Positions 1 to 10,318 of a stretch of 64,000 bases of DNA are shown here, in pieces. The translations under genes and the position numbers were made by a program. How positions within the stretch are numbered: position 1 is the stretch's first letter; each line of letters starts with the position of its first letter. The stretch spans positions 97,818-161,817 of the forward strand of contig NZ_JAQISW010000005.1 in the NCBI RefSeq assembly GCF_028618435.1. The letters run 5' to 3'. The notes beneath the pieces were generated by a model that saw only the letters and a list, made by a program, of their open reading frames with translations, was not told where the DNA came from and did no database searches. This DNA is from Bartonella sp. MM73XJBT.G (lineage in GTDB: Bacteria > Pseudomonadota > Alphaproteobacteria > Rhizobiales > Rhizobiaceae).

Positions 1-84
1 TTTTATGCCTTTTTTATCAAGCAAATCACGTGCTTTTGTGCAATAAGGACAATTAGGACGTGTATAAATGATTATCTCTTTCAT
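1..84 (-). CDS. grxC: Glutaredoxin (GrxC-type), 3' part cut by window edge
   Basis: The first 28 codons read MKEIIIYTRPNCPYCTKARD and onward, starting at position 84 and running off the left edge. The CPYC dithiol active site after an N-terminal beta strand is the hallmark of GSH-dependent dithiol glutaredoxins. It would reduce protein disulfides and ribonucleotide reductase in the cytoplasm using glutathione, whose first biosynthetic enzyme (gshA) lies 5 kb away. The gene lies 46 bp downstream of comF on the same strand, so the two may be cotranscribed. Only the N-terminus is visible, so the exact glutaredoxin class is not certain. Confidence 0.85.
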   Translation of the reverse strand, partial: MKEIIIYTRPNCPYCTKARDLLDKKGIK

Positions 85-129
85 AAGTATTAATCTCCTA
101 GTGTTTTTTATAATATCCACTTTAAGTTC

Positions 130-918
130 CTATTGAAAAGAAGGAAAAATAGAATCTTCTTTAAGAACACGTGAAAATGTTAGCACGTCAACCCGTCGTG
201 CACCTGCATATTTTAGTGCAGCAGCTGCTGCTGTAACTGTTGCACCCGTTGTAAATACATCATCAATCAGTAAAATAGAACATCCTTTGAGGTATTTTTT
301 TACTTTATGCGAAACCTTAAAAGCATTTTTTACGTTACGTTTTCTTTCTCTTGAAGAAAGACTAACCTGCGGGCGCGTATGTCGAGAACGAACAAGCCAA
401 CCGGGTTTTAAAAGCTTTTTTTGTGATGCTGCAATATAACGGGCAAGCTCAGCAGATTGATTATAACGCCTCTTCCAAAAACGACGAAAATGCAATGGAA
501 TGGGAATAATAACATCACATTCATCAATAACCTCACGTCCAGCAGACATCATCCAATTGGCCATAAATGGTGCCAATTCTATATGATCACCGTATTTTAA
601 GCGCGTTACCAAAGTGCGTGCAAGTCCTTTATGAACAATGACTGAGCGAACACGTGAAAAAGGGTAAGAATTACGGAGTGCTTCACCACTAAGAAAACCA
701 TCCCCCATATCACAAACAAAAGGCGTCCCCATAACAGGACAATAAGGTTTCGTAATAAATTGGAGGTCTTTCCAACATTTAGAGCAAATCGTGCCGTAAG
801 TAGAAACATTTTGCTTACATCCAGGACAAATTGGTGGATAAAGCATCGTTTTAAAACGCTCAATGAATTGACTGAGTATATCCCCGCTATTTAAAGCCGC
901 TTCTCGAAAGTAAAACAT
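130..918 (-). CDS. comF: ComF family protein (double zinc ribbon plus phosphoribosyltransferase-like domain)
   Basis: 262 residues. An N-terminal zinc ribbon (CPGC near residue 32, CSKC near 45) is followed by a type I phosphoribosyltransferase fold with the PRPP-loop motif LLIDDVFTTGAT near residue 215. ComF proteins act in the cytoplasm and are linked to natural transformation in some bacteria, but in most alphaproteobacteria the role is untested. The length and domain order match the family. It sits upstream of grxC on the same strand and is divergent from the methyltransferase gene that follows, an arrangement I recall as common in Rhizobiales. The start could instead be Met-25, just before the zinc ribbon. 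Confidence 0.88.
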   Translation of the reverse strand: MFYFREAALNSGDILSQFIERFKTMLYPPICPGCKQNVSTYGTICSKCWKDLQFITKPYCPVMGTPFVCDMGDGFLSGEALRNSYPFSRVRSVIVHKGLARTLVTRLKYGDHIELAPFMANWMMSAGREVIDECDVIIPIPLHFRRFWKRRYNQSAELARYIAASQKKLLKPGWLVRSRHTRPQVSLSSRERKRNVKNAFKVSHKVKKYLKGCSILLIDDVFTTGATVTAAAAALKYAGARRVDVLTFSRVLKEDSIFPSFQ

Positions 919-1115
919 TATAAATTTAGGCTTTTACAAGTTCCCCGTAGAACAAAAGTTCCTTTGTATTTCCTCAATTTATAAATTTAATTTCTTTAAA
1001 AACTCTTAAGCTCCTATAAACTTATTTTTATTTCACATTATAAACTTGACAGAGCGTGCACAAACATGAACCTTTTCAAAATATATTCTTTCATAAATCA
1101 AAAGTGTTCCACAAT

Positions 1116-1994
1116 ATGTCCCATCCTTTAATTTTTGATCATAATCTTATTGAACAATTCCGCAAACGCGCCTTCCAAAAAGCAAAAAAAGGATATGATT
1201 TTTTACTCTCTCTCATGGCAGAAGATCTCTATCAACGTCTTAGCACTGTTGATCGCCTCTTTACATTAGCGCTTGATTTACACAGCCATACAGATCTTGC
1301 CGCGCAAGCTCTCATAAAATCTGGAAAGGTTTGTTCTATAGAACGTATTGAAACCGATACGCTTTATAAAAGCTATGATAAAAAATTTCATTTACGTCAT
1401 CGAGAGTTTCTTGATTTACCTCAAAATTACTGCGATCTTATTGTTTCACTTCTTTCATTACAATTGACGAATGATACCCCTGGTGTTCTAAGCCAGATAA
1501 AAAACACTCTTAAACCAGATGGCTTATTGCTGGCTGTTATGACAGGAGCTGGTACTCTCAAAGAATTACGTGAATGTCTCTTACAGGCTGAAATTGAAAT
1601 TTACGGTGGAGCAAGCCCTAGAATCTACCCTTTTGTCGACATTCGTGATGCAGGCGCTCTTTTACAGCGTGTTGGTTTTGCTCTCCCTGTAACCGATGTT
1701 GAAGAGATTACAATACGTTATAATACAATGTTTGACCTTATGCACGATCTTAAAGCGATGGGAATGCAAAATGCCCTCATCAATCGCTCACGGCGCCCTG
1801 TCTCTAAACGCTTTTTTCTCCGCGCTGCTGAAATCTATGCACAAAAATTTAGCGATCCTGATGGACGTATTCGTGCCCATTTTTCTTTCATCTGGCTCTC
1901 TGGTTGGGCTCCTCATCCCAATCAACAAAAACCTCTACACCCTGGTTCTGGGCAAATATCTCTTACAGATGTTTTAAAACCCAAAAAAATATAA
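1116..1994 (+). CDS. SAM-dependent methyltransferase (BioC/NDUFAF5-like)
   Basis: About 292 residues from the ATG at 1116. A GTG at 1056 would add 20 residues, but the family normally begins close to the LIFDHNLIEQFRKRA segment, so I prefer 1116; neither start has a strong Shine-Dalgarno. The core is a class I Rossmann methyltransferase: an aliphatic strand around LFTLALDLHSHTD replaces the usual glycine motif, then CDLIVSLLSLQLTND and LLAVMTGAGTLKELREC. Proteins of this type in alphaproteobacteria are relatives of mitochondrial NDUFAF5, which acts in complex I assembly, and of BioC. The specific substrate here is not shown by sequence. It is divergent from comF. Confidence 0.75.
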   Translation: MSHPLIFDHNLIEQFRKRAFQKAKKGYDFLLSLMAEDLYQRLSTVDRLFTLALDLHSHTDLAAQALIKSGKVCSIERIETDTLYKSYDKKFHLRHREFLDLPQNYCDLIVSLLSLQLTNDTPGVLSQIKNTLKPDGLLLAVMTGAGTLKELRECLLQAEIEIYGGASPRIYPFVDIRDAGALLQRVGFALPVTDVEEITIRYNTMFDLMHDLKAMGMQNALINRSRRPVSKRFFLRAAEIYAQKFSDPDGRIRAHFSFIWLSGWAPHPNQQKPLHPGSGQISLTDVLKPKKI

Positions 1995-2001
1995 CCCAAA
2001 A

Positions 2002-3357
2002 TCATTTTTCAAAAATACTTTTATCCGTTGTTCGTAATATTTGACTGGTGATCGTTCCTGCTATCATTGAATCACTCACGTTTAGAGCGGTACGTCCCAT
2101 ATCGATCAGCGGCTCAATAGAGATAAGGACAGCGACCAAAGTAACAGGAAGCCCCATGATTGGTAACACAATCAATGCTGCAAAAATAGCCCCTCCCCCC
2201 ACACCAGCAACACCAATGGAACTCAATGTTACAATCCCAACAAGCGTCGCAATCCAAGTAGGATCAAGAGGATTAATCCCCGCGGTCGGTGCAATCATGG
2301 TCGCGAGCATTGCTGGATAAAGACCTGCACACCCATTTTGTCCAATTGTTGCCCCAAAAGAAGCTGCAAAACTCGCAATGGATTGTGGTACACCTATCCA
2401 CTGTGTTTGCGCTTCAATATTCAAAGGAATACTTGCAGCACTTGAACGACTACTAAAAGCAAATGTCAAAACCGGCAAAACCTTTTTAAAAAAACGGAAG
2501 GGATTAATACCAAAAATGCCGAGCAACACACCGTGAAAGCCAAAAATTAAAATAATACCAACATAAGAAGCAATGATAAAAACGAGTAAATTTAAAATAT
2601 CTGAAACATGAGAAGATGCTCCTACTTTCGTCATAAGTGCAAAAATACCATAAGGCGTCAAAGCAATCACAAGACGAACTAACCGCATAATCCAAGCTTG
2701 TGCCACTTGAATAAATAAAAGTGCTTTTTCCCCTTTTTCTGGCTCATCTTTCTTTAAGAGAAGAACTGCAGCCCCTAAAAATGACGCAAAAATAACAACA
2801 CCGATAATTGATGTACGCTTGGAACCACTTAACTCAGCAAAGGGATTTTTAGGAATCAAGGATAAAATCATCTTTGGAATATTCATATCTCCAAGTTGAG
2901 AAATACGATCCCCAAGAACAGTAGAAACATTTTGCCCTTCATGTACCAAACCATTTGCGGTTAAACCAAAGGCATTCACGACTAAAACGCCAACCAACGC
3001 TGAAAGAGCCGTTGTAAAGAGCAATATTGAAATGGTCATTATACTCATTTTTCCAACAGCATAAACAGAATGCAAATGAGCAACCGCTGAGACGATAGAG
3101 ATAAAAACCAATGGCATAACAATCATTTGGAGCAATAAGATATAACCACTCCCAACAATGTTAAACCATTCAACGGATTTCAGCAAAATGACTTCACCTT
3201 CTCCATAAATAACCTGCAAAACACCACCAAAAATCAAGCCAAGGATAAGCCCCAGCATGACACGGCGTGAAAGGCTCCATTGCATTCTCTTACTTTGGGC
3301 AATCCACAATAAAAAAATAATAAATAGAAATAAATTGATGAAAAAATTAAACGTCAT
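2002..3357 (-). CDS. L-cystine / dicarboxylate-amino acid:cation symporter (TcyP-like)
   Basis: 451 residues with about nine hydrophobic segments and the DAACS (sodium:dicarboxylate symporter) signatures: the serine-rich re-entrant loop [14 protein letters not shown] around residue 300, and [20 protein letters not shown] following it. The long N-terminal extension, the length and the NGCAGLYPA variant fit the TcyP/YdjN cystine uptake branch better than the C4-dicarboxylate branch. It would import cystine or an acidic amino acid with cations across the inner membrane. The nearby gshA (gamma-glutamylcysteine synthesis) makes a cystine supply role attractive, but this is inference. It converges with the methyltransferase gene with an 8-bp gap. 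Confidence 0.82.
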   Translation of the reverse strand: MTFNFFINLFLFIIFLLWIAQSKRMQWSLSRRVMLGLILGLIFGGVLQVIYGEGEVILLKSVEWFNIVGSGYILLLQMIVMPLVFISIVSAVAHLHSVYAVGKMSIMTISILLFTTALSALVGVLVVNAFGLTANGLVHEGQNVSTVLGDRISQLGDMNIPKMILSLIPKNPFAELSGSKRTSIIGVVIFASFLGAAVLLLKKDEPEKGEKALLFIQVAQAWIMRLVRLVIALTPYGIFALMTKVGASSHVSDILNLLVFIIASYVGIILIFGFHGVLLGIFGINPFRFFKKVLPVLTFAFSSRSSAASIPLNIEAQTQWIGVPQSIASFAASFGATIGQNGCAGLYPAMLATMIAPTAGINPLDPTWIATLVGIVTLSSIGVAGVGGGAIFAALIVLPIMGLPVTLVAVLISIEPLIDMGRTALNVSDSMIAGTITSQILRTTDKSIFEK

Positions 3358-4091
3358 TGTCTATGCCCAGTCTCTATCCACTATTGTTATAATTTATGGT
3401 GAATAATATGCATAATTCAAAATCAATGCATAATATTTAAAATTAATGTATAAAGCTTACAAGGTTTTTAAAAAGTCATTATTTTTTTAATTTATAGATT
3501 AAAAGAGAATTTTTTATCTATGAATAACTGTTTAAAGAAAATAAATAAATTTATTTCTCTACTCTAAAATTAAAGAGCTTATAAAATAGTTTAAAAAGAG
3601 AAATATAAACACCCTTCATTGCATTTTTATACTGAATAATCCCAACCGTTCTTATTCTATCAAAGTCCTTATCACTCTCTTTTGCCTTTTGAATTAAGGA
3701 AAGCTTTCTTTAAAAATGATTCATTAACAAACAGACATTCATGAGTTTTCTGAACAATAAACCATCAAGCTCCTCTTACCAACTTTATGGACTGCTCTCC
3801 CAAAAGCTTTTAGAGAAGAAACTTTTTTGTTTTTCGAAATTCTCTTATAGGCATAAAAATATGCCCTCTTAATAACGAAAAATCGCAAATATGAAGGATT
3901 TAAAAATCATAATGCCTATTGAAAAGGTAATGCAATTATTAATGCATATTACTATTTAATACAACCTAAAACATAATACCAACAAAAATACCCTATATCT
4001 TATCGATATAACTAAACTAAGTGATATCAACCGTTATAATAGCCGTATTCAATATCAGTCTATTTATCAAAGATAAGGAGTTAAATCACTC
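3358..4091. other. Intergenic region, no gene recognised
   Basis: About 730 bp of very AT-rich sequence between the symporter and a small membrane protein gene. I see no open frame with protein-like composition and no RNA gene. Several runs such as the imperfectly repeated atgcataata motif near 3406-3450 are simple-sequence in character. The last 15 bp contain the ribosome binding site (AAGGAG) of the next gene. Confidence 0.5.
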
Positions 4092-4325
4092 ATGAAACGT
4101 ACCGTAACATTTATTGTTTTATCTTCTCTATTGATACTTTTGTTCGCTGTATTAATATCACTTGGATATACGAAAGTGAACAATCTGAATCTGTACGATG
4201 AACTTTATCAGTCATATCTCAATAAAAACTGTAAAAGCTCGGGATATCGCGAAAAAGAAGAAATAGCAAAAGAATATATAAAAATATTTAAGAGTAAGGT
4301 AGAACCCGTCACATCTACAGAATAA
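4092..4325 (+). CDS. Small single-span membrane or secreted protein, unknown
   Basis: 77 residues. It starts with ATG after AAGGAG about 11 bp upstream. The N-terminus is two positive residues followed by a hydrophobic stretch (residues 4-25), which is either an uncleaved anchor or a signal peptide. The rest is charged and polar: a Tyr/Lys-rich segment with one Cys, then KEEIAKEYIKIF. I do not recognise the family. Isolated between two long non-coding stretches, it has no operon partners. The clean start, RBS and amphipathic composition argue that it is a real gene. Confidence 0.5.
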   Translation: MKRTVTFIVLSSLLILLFAVLISLGYTKVNNLNLYDELYQSYLNKNCKSSGYREKEEIAKEYIKIFKSKVEPVTSTE

Positions 4326-5231
4326 AATAAGGAATTATTTTAAAAATATTGAATAAAACAACAAGTTAATTTTCATAATTAGATATTTTAAAATATTACC
4401 CAAAGCTACTCTTTTTTTGTGGATGCTTTACTATTTTAGGTAAGGAATCCTAATATGAAAGTCTGCTAAATAATAAGAGAAGATGCTTTTTATTTTTTTA
4501 TTTATTGAAAAAAGACGTTTTTCTCGCAAAACTTGAAGTAGACTTTTAGTAATCCGATGTTTGAATACGTAAAAAAATTCTAGATTCTCCAACGGATATT
4601 AACAAAAAAAATAAATTATCCCTATAGAGAAAATGGTTCCCTGTAATTTTTCCATCCATTAAAAAATCCAGCTATTGCATTTATAATGGCTGTATAACAA
4701 TATCGTATAATGTCACTAAAGGCATACAAATCCCCATGCAATCTTGCTATTAAAAAGCAGAAGCAATAGGCAGTTAGAAGCGTACCATACGTTTTTAAAT
4801 AGTAAAAGAAGTGTTTGTGGCTTAACAACATAAAAAAACTAAGGTTTTGTATTTTTACTCTACAAAATAAACACTTTGTATTTTTTTAAGTATAACGTTG
4901 AACCTATTGAATACAAATAATATTTTTTATTCCTATTTAAAAGTAATAAATTTATTTTCTACTCTCCTTCATAATATGAACGAGTCAAGCAGATCAAAAA
5001 TGTTTGATAAAGAGTTAAATAGAACAAATCATCACGAGCACAACGATATAACATAGAGGTTACGGAAATATCATAATCATAGTAATCTTCAGTATGCTCG
5101 AGATCTTTGTATTGTATCCCTTATGAGCAAGGTTGAAAGAAAGAGGGATATTCTCTCTAAAACAAATGAATAAATGAACTACTATGATAATATACAGTTT
5201 TAAAAAAGTACAAAGTTTCTTTGCCTTCAAT
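4326..5231. other. Intergenic region, no gene recognised
   Basis: About 900 bp, AT-rich. Short open frames exist on the minus strand (around 4622-4831 and 5060-5242), but their translations are rich in Phe/Tyr/Ile with no motif and no convincing ribosome binding site. I read this as decayed or regulatory DNA. Confidence 0.45.
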
Positions 5232-6605
5232 TTAATAGGCACATTCTAAAAATATAGGTTCGACAGACTCATTCCAAATAGAAGAGTAATGAAACAAAAG
5301 TTTTTCAGCATCTGTTTGTCCTGTTGCTACAACCTCTTCTAAAGGATTAAGAAAATTTGTTTCATCAAAACCATTTGCATCATACTGTTTACGATTTTTT
5401 AAGCCCTTGCGTGCAATCGCAATAGCTTGACGAGCTAATTCTAAAAGAATAGTTTGACGAAAAGGGGTTTTTAATCCTTCTTTGGGAACGCGCTGGCGCA
5501 TCTCCAAAACTTCTTCAAAACACCAATCTTTGGTCAAAGCCTCTGCCTCGTTAAGCGCTTCTCTATCATAAAGAAGCCCAACCCAAAAAGCCGACAATGC
5601 ACAGATGCGCTTCCAAGAACCGCAATCAGCGCCTCTCATTTCTAAAAATCTTTTTAATCGAACTTCAGGAAATAACGTTGATAAGTGATTAATCCAATCA
5701 CCCATGTTCGGAATTGAATTTGCAACCTGTCCTCTTAATGCCCCATTCATAAACTGACGAAACGTTATATGTGTACAATCATAATAACGGCCATCACGTA
5801 CAACAAAGTACATAGGAACATCAAGAGCCCATTCAACGTAATCTGCAAAACCAAAATGCTCAGAAAATATAAAGGGAAGAACACCTGTCCTGTGATTATC
5901 CGTATCACGCCAAATTTCAGAACGCCATGACAAAAAGCCATTTGGGCGTCCTTCTGTAAAAGGTGAACTTGCAAATAAGGCGGTCGCAATGGACTGTAAT
6001 TTCATGGATACTTGCATTTTTCGCCGCATATCACTTTCAGATGAAAAATCAAGATTCACCTGAACCGTTGATGTACGATACATCATATTAAGACCATTAT
6101 GCCCAACTTTCGGCATATAATCAGACATAATCTGATAACGTGATTTAGGCATTTTCGGCGTTTCAGCTAACGTCCACTTTGGGCTCGCTCCCATCCCCAA
6201 AAAGCCAATACCCAATGGTTTTGCAATTTTTTTGAGAAGAGTTAAATGTTCCATCAACTCATGATACGTCTGACCTATTGTTTTTAGTGGTGCCCCAGAT
6301 AATTCAAACTGTCCTCCAGGTTCCAAAGAAATAGCCCCCTGATCAACTGATCCTACAAGCCCAATAATATTCCCTTCATCTAAAATAGGTTTCCATCCTA
6401 AAGCGCTTTGCATCCTCTCTAACAGCGCTCGAATCCCCCTCTCTCCGTCATAAGGAACAGGACGAAAACCATCTCTATAAAACGGAAACTTTTCATGTTC
6501 TGTGCCAATACGCCAATCTTCTTCTTCTTTATACCCCCCTTGGAAATAGCTAACCAAGGAATCTAAGTTATAAACTTCACTTTCATCCATTACATCAAGC
6601 GCCAT
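5232..6605 (-). CDS. gshA: Glutamate-cysteine ligase (alphaproteobacterial/plant type)
   Basis: 457 residues, the usual length for the GshA group shared by alphaproteobacteria and plants. It joins glutamate and cysteine using ATP, the first and rate-limiting step of glutathione synthesis, in the cytoplasm. Visible family segments are RIGTEHEKFPF near residue 32, the glutamate-binding stretch GAISLEPGGQFELSGAP near 110, KVGHNGLNMMYRTSTVQVNLD near 170-190, and MRGADCGSW near 325. It lies 68 bp downstream of rsmE on the same strand, so the two probably form an operon. The C-terminal CAY is complete. Confidence 0.93.
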   Translation of the reverse strand: MALDVMDESEVYNLDSLVSYFQGGYKEEEDWRIGTEHEKFPFYRDGFRPVPYDGERGIRALLERMQSALGWKPILDEGNIIGLVGSVDQGAISLEPGGQFELSGAPLKTIGQTYHELMEHLTLLKKIAKPLGIGFLGMGASPKWTLAETPKMPKSRYQIMSDYMPKVGHNGLNMMYRTSTVQVNLDFSSESDMRRKMQVSMKLQSIATALFASSPFTEGRPNGFLSWRSEIWRDTDNHRTGVLPFIFSEHFGFADYVEWALDVPMYFVVRDGRYYDCTHITFRQFMNGALRGQVANSIPNMGDWINHLSTLFPEVRLKRFLEMRGADCGSWKRICALSAFWVGLLYDREALNEAEALTKDWCFEEVLEMRQRVPKEGLKTPFRQTILLELARQAIAIARKGLKNRKQYDANGFDETNFLNPLEEVVATGQTDAEKLLFHYSSIWNESVEPIFLECAY

Positions 6606-6673
6606 AACTTATCGTATCCTATCATTGGTATTATCATCTTAAATGAATTGTTTAGAATGATTTTACAGACATC

Positions 6674-7417
6674 TCAATCCATTGACCAATCCCCCACGGT
6701 AGCATTCAGAAGAGCCAAAGCCGCAACAGCGGCAGTATCAGCGCGTAAAATGCGTGGACCTAATGATATTGAAACCACAAAAGGATGCTTTTTTAAAAAG
6801 CTCCGCTCTTCTCGACTAAATCCACCTTCTGGTCCAATGAGAATACCAGGTGCTGTAACGTCACACTTTTTAAAAGAAGATAATGGATTATACGATTGAT
6901 ACTCTTCATCACAAAAGAATAAAGGCTGTGTCTCATCCCAACGTGCTAAAAGCTCTGCTAATGATAGAGCTGATACACATTTAGGGAGAGACAAAATACC
7001 ACATTGTTCAGAAGCTTCAATGACATTGGCTTCCATACGCGCCATATTGATACGCGTAACCTGTGTATGATGCGTTATAACAGGCTGCAAAATTGATACC
7101 CCCATTTCAACAGCTTTCTGCACCATATAATCCAACCGCGCGTTTTTGAGTGGAGCAAAGCAGTAAATAAGACTGGAATGCGTCGTTTGTAATCTTTCTT
7201 GATGAATAAGCTGAACCAAAACAAATTTTTTCTTAATAATAATAAGTTTAGCAAGCCACTCACCATCCTGTCCATTAAAAAGTAGAATTTCTGCTCCTTC
7301 TTTCATCCGCAAAACATGCACAAGATAAAAAGCTTGTGCTCCTTCTATCTTTATTTCTTCATTCAAAGCCAATGTCTGTCGGATAAATAATCTTTTAAGT
7401 TTATAGTTTATGCGCAT
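6674..7417 (-). CDS. rsmE: 16S rRNA (uracil1498-N3)-methyltransferase
   Basis: 247 residues with the RsmE organisation: an N-terminal PUA-like part (RLFIRQTLAL onward, HVLRMKEGAEILLFNG) and a C-terminal SPOUT/trefoil-knot methyltransferase. The knot motifs are visible as LIGPEGGFSREE near residue 195 and SLGPRILRADTAAVAAL near 220. It methylates N3 of U1498 in 16S rRNA within the 30S subunit. It is the first gene of a likely rsmE-gshA unit, a pairing I recall in other Rhizobiales. Confidence 0.93.
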   Translation of the reverse strand: MRINYKLKRLFIRQTLALNEEIKIEGAQAFYLVHVLRMKEGAEILLFNGQDGEWLAKLIIIKKKFVLVQLIHQERLQTTHSSLIYCFAPLKNARLDYMVQKAVEMGVSILQPVITHHTQVTRINMARMEANVIEASEQCGILSLPKCVSALSLAELLARWDETQPLFFCDEEYQSYNPLSSFKKCDVTAPGILIGPEGGFSREERSFLKKHPFVVSISLGPRILRADTAAVAALALLNATVGDWSMD

Positions 7418-7650
7418 AAAATCTTGCCAATGCTCACTATCGTCATCAAGAAATGAAGAAAAATATATAACAAAAAGAAAAAATTATATCTATAGAGCTA
7501 TAATATATTAAAGAATTATAGAGTTTTTTTAACTTTATGAGATAATGATAGGAACTAATAGATCGTTAAGTGATTCTGCTTTCATATAAGTTTAAATAAT
7601 ACACCATTCATCTTTGCACTCAATCATTGATGGATCAGTGGAGGAAAGAT

Positions 7651-7794
7651 ATGTCTGCTAAAAAAGCTACCATTATTACCATTACAACCCTCTTAGCCTT
7701 TATTTTGATTACAGTGGGTATTGGTTCTGTTGGAGCAGATGGAAAGCATACAGTTATCAAAGATGGTTACGGTATTTCTTCTCAGATTCAATAA
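7651..7794 (+). CDS. 47-residue single-span membrane peptide, unknown
   Basis: This short gene starts with ATG at 7651 preceded by GGAGG (7640-7644), an unusually good ribosome binding site for the region. The product starts MSAKKATIITITTLLAFILI, a short positive N-tail and a hydrophobic span to about residue 28, and ends in a polar tail GKHTVIKDGYGISSQIQ. It could be a small inner-membrane protein or a signal-peptide-bearing secreted peptide; the segment GSVGADG could be a signal peptidase site. No family recognised. It stands alone, with a hairpin about 100 bp downstream. Confidence 0.6.
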   Translation: MSAKKATIITITTLLAFILITVGIGSVGADGKHTVIKDGYGISSQIQ

Positions 7795-8115
7795 GTGCTG
7801 ACTAGATATGCCCTTAACGTTTTAAGACAACAAAATATTTTTTAGCAATTTTCTAAGATTTGCACTCGTATTGTGCCCCTCCTATATTTTAAAGATTCCA
7901 GAGAGAGGCGTTTTTATTCCTCTCTTAAATTGTTTATTTACATAACACCTGCATTTATGTGACAAAGAGAAAGGTTTTTGGTTTATCACGAATAGATTAA
8001 AATGAGAGAATCTTATGATCGTGAAATCTCTTATTTAAATTTAAAAACGACTCTAAATTACAGATGGACGAATTATTATTATAGAGTAGACTGTTATACA
8101 GATGAAAAACAATGC
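7795..8115. other. Intergenic region with a hairpin at 7902-7925
   Basis: About 320 bp. It holds an inverted repeat AGAGAGG / CCTCTCT (7902-7908 and 7919-7925, 10-nt loop) that may terminate the small upstream gene, although no clean T-run follows. An AT-rich frame starting ATGAGAGAATCTTATGATCG at 8002 runs antisense into the AsmA gene. A related start, ATGAGAAAATCTTACGATAT, occurs at 48595, so the motif is a dispersed decayed sequence rather than a gene. Confidence 0.4.
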
Positions 8116-9999
8116 TCAATCTGTATCAATGTCTTTTGTAACCCAAAAATTACCATGATCTTGTCCTTTAGATCTCAGAGAAAATGTAAAAGGCCATACA
8201 AGGCTTTTAGCAAGGCATTGGACATCTTTACATAAAGTTTCTGATCTATGATTTTTACGTAATTGTGCCTGTAGTATCAATTCATTCTGCTGTCCTTGAG
8301 CAAAAGCAATCGTAACAGCCCCCTGTATGGATAAACTAAAGTCTGCTGTACACATCAATGACTCTGTCACCTTCATCATGCCCTCTAAAAAGTTTGTCTG
8401 AATATCCCAGTGATCAAAACTTGTGGAGATAGAATCATTATTTTTTAAAAGAAATTGTTGTTTGCTTGAAAGTTTTGTTTGTAATTCATTCAAATCATAC
8501 CCTAAGAGCCGACCAGAAGACATTTTTAGTGTTAATCCACCCTGCATTTTTGTAAAAACTTCCATCCAAGAACCCGCAAGTGTTTGTATTGTTGCGGTAA
8601 AATTTGTTTTGCTCTGTACAAATGGCATAAGTCCTAAAGCTTCTAAAGCCTCCCGTGTATCAATAGAAGATCCTGAAATATTTCCTCCAATACGTATTTT
8701 CTCTCCAGCTGGCGTAACTTCAATATTACTTTGAACGGATCCACCCCAAATATTTGCATGTCCAAGATCAAAAATCCCATACCCATTTTTTATTTGTATC
8801 GTAGCAGCTAAATCTGTGAGTAAAATATTTTCTATTTTGGCTTGAGACGCAGAAAGTCGTATATCCACTCCAATACGATCAAAAATTTCCCTATTAAGAA
8901 GTAGATTGTTCTTGTTAACAGGCGAAAATACTGATCCCAAGAGGTTAAAATCGAGGTTATCAAATGCTAAAGATCCCATTATAATTGGTACATAGTCCTG
9001 AAACTCAACTTCTAAAGCTCCACGCGCATTTGCTGTTCCTATGCTAAATGTAACATTATTCATTTGGATGTTCTTTGGCTGTGCTAAAAAATGAGATTCC
9101 CACACAATGGGTATTTTTAATTTATGTCCCCAAATTTGATTCCTTCCAAACCAAGACACAGTCTGATTCCATCCAGGAGAACGCATCGACACTTTTCCGT
9201 CAAAAATATAATATTCAGATAACTGCGCCTGTCCTGTAAAAGTTATTCCCCCACGTACAGAATTGAGACTTGCTTTAATCTGGCTTTTTCCTCCTGCCAG
9301 AAGCGACAATGCTTGAGCAGCATCAATTGATAATTTTGTAAATTCTCCGCGCCAACGAGCATCTGCACGCAACCGTATTTCTTGAGTCGATTCTGACCAA
9401 TCTAAAGTCGCATTTAATCCTGTGATTTTTTCCGCTACTTCTGAAAGACTATCTTGATACACAAGAGCACCATTTTCAATGACAACCCGCCCAAAAGGTT
9501 GTTTTAAAAGGTGTTCTATCTCTTCTGGATGATCAGGTTTTTGTTTTAATATTTCACGCGCCTTGCGTATGGCTAATCCTAAGGCTCCTTGTGAGCGTGA
9601 AAATCGATCAAAAAAATCTGCTATTGTTTTAACGGGCTTTTCCATAACAAATTGAGGACGAACAATTCGCGTCTCCGAAAAAGAAATATGCCCCCGCAGC
9701 AAATCTATTAAAGAAAGATCAACTTCTATGGATTCAGCTTCCATCAACGGTACAACATGATCCATTTTTGCTGTTAAAGTAACACCGGAAAGCAACGCTT
9801 TAGGGTAAGGAAAAAGATTTAAACGCGGTGGATCACGCAATTGCACATTATAACCTGTCCATGTACTCAACTCTTGCGCTAAACGAACACGAATCGCATC
9901 TGTAGAGACAAGATAAGGTAAAACGAGAATCCCCACCCCAAATAAAAAGATAATTATAATAAAAATTCCGCTCAAAAATTTTATTATTCTGATGCGCAC
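8116..9999 (-). CDS. AsmA family inner-membrane/periplasmic protein
   Basis: 627 residues. A single N-terminal membrane anchor (residues about 8-28, FLSGIFIIIIFLFGVGILVL) is followed by a long beta-rich periplasmic part. AsmA-type segments include the N-terminal TGYNVQLRDPPRLNLFPYPKA and the C-terminal LTLKMSSGRLLGYDLNELQT. AsmA-like proteins are bridge-like lipid transport or outer-membrane homeostasis factors in Gram-negative bacteria. The length (about 600-650) fits the alphaproteobacterial AsmA branch. It is monocistronic, and the C-terminal 120 bp overlaps nothing real on the other strand. Confidence 0.85.
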   Translation of the reverse strand: MRIRIIKFLSGIFIIIIFLFGVGILVLPYLVSTDAIRVRLAQELSTWTGYNVQLRDPPRLNLFPYPKALLSGVTLTAKMDHVVPLMEAESIEVDLSLIDLLRGHISFSETRIVRPQFVMEKPVKTIADFFDRFSRSQGALGLAIRKAREILKQKPDHPEEIEHLLKQPFGRVVIENGALVYQDSLSEVAEKITGLNATLDWSESTQEIRLRADARWRGEFTKLSIDAAQALSLLAGGKSQIKASLNSVRGGITFTGQAQLSEYYIFDGKVSMRSPGWNQTVSWFGRNQIWGHKLKIPIVWESHFLAQPKNIQMNNVTFSIGTANARGALEVEFQDYVPIIMGSLAFDNLDFNLLGSVFSPVNKNNLLLNREIFDRIGVDIRLSASQAKIENILLTDLAATIQIKNGYGIFDLGHANIWGGSVQSNIEVTPAGEKIRIGGNISGSSIDTREALEALGLMPFVQSKTNFTATIQTLAGSWMEVFTKMQGGLTLKMSSGRLLGYDLNELQTKLSSKQQFLLKNNDSISTSFDHWDIQTNFLEGMMKVTESLMCTADFSLSIQGAVTIAFAQGQQNELILQAQLRKNHRSETLCKDVQCLAKSLVWPFTFSLRSKGQDHGNFWVTKDIDTD

Positions 10000-10318
10000 A
10001 ATATCCCTCTATACGTATTCTCCTAATAACAGATTAAACACAAACTCAAATAATCGTTAAAAGACTTTTTATAACCCTGTAATTCACCATATCTGCTTTG
10101 TATTTTCATTATTTTTGTTCTTTATCCAAAGTTTATTCAAACAGCAATATTGCTACTTCTTTATAAAGCAATTATCTAAAAGTCTTCTAAAAATACAAAT
10201 CCACAACGTTATTAAACCATTCTTACTATTTCCCTATGAATATTGCTATAAAACTCTATCGTATTATTAGAAAATGCTTTACAAAAAAACAAACAGCCTT
10301 ACCGAAAGGATCTTTCTC
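10000..10318. other. Divergent promoter region between asmA-like and folD genes
   Basis: About 320 bp, AT-rich, separating two divergently transcribed genes, so it should hold both promoters. I see no gene or convincing conserved structure in it. GAAAGGA at about 10304-10310 is the folD ribosome binding site. Confidence 0.5.

Noticed and set aside
4622..5242. Two minus-strand frames of 60-70 codons
   Set aside because: Composition is that of AT-rich non-coding DNA, with no start signals and no motif.
8002..8235. 77-codon plus-strand frame overlapping the end of the AsmA gene
   Set aside because: Half of it is antisense to a real gene, it has no ribosome binding site, and its first bases resemble another decayed site at 48595.
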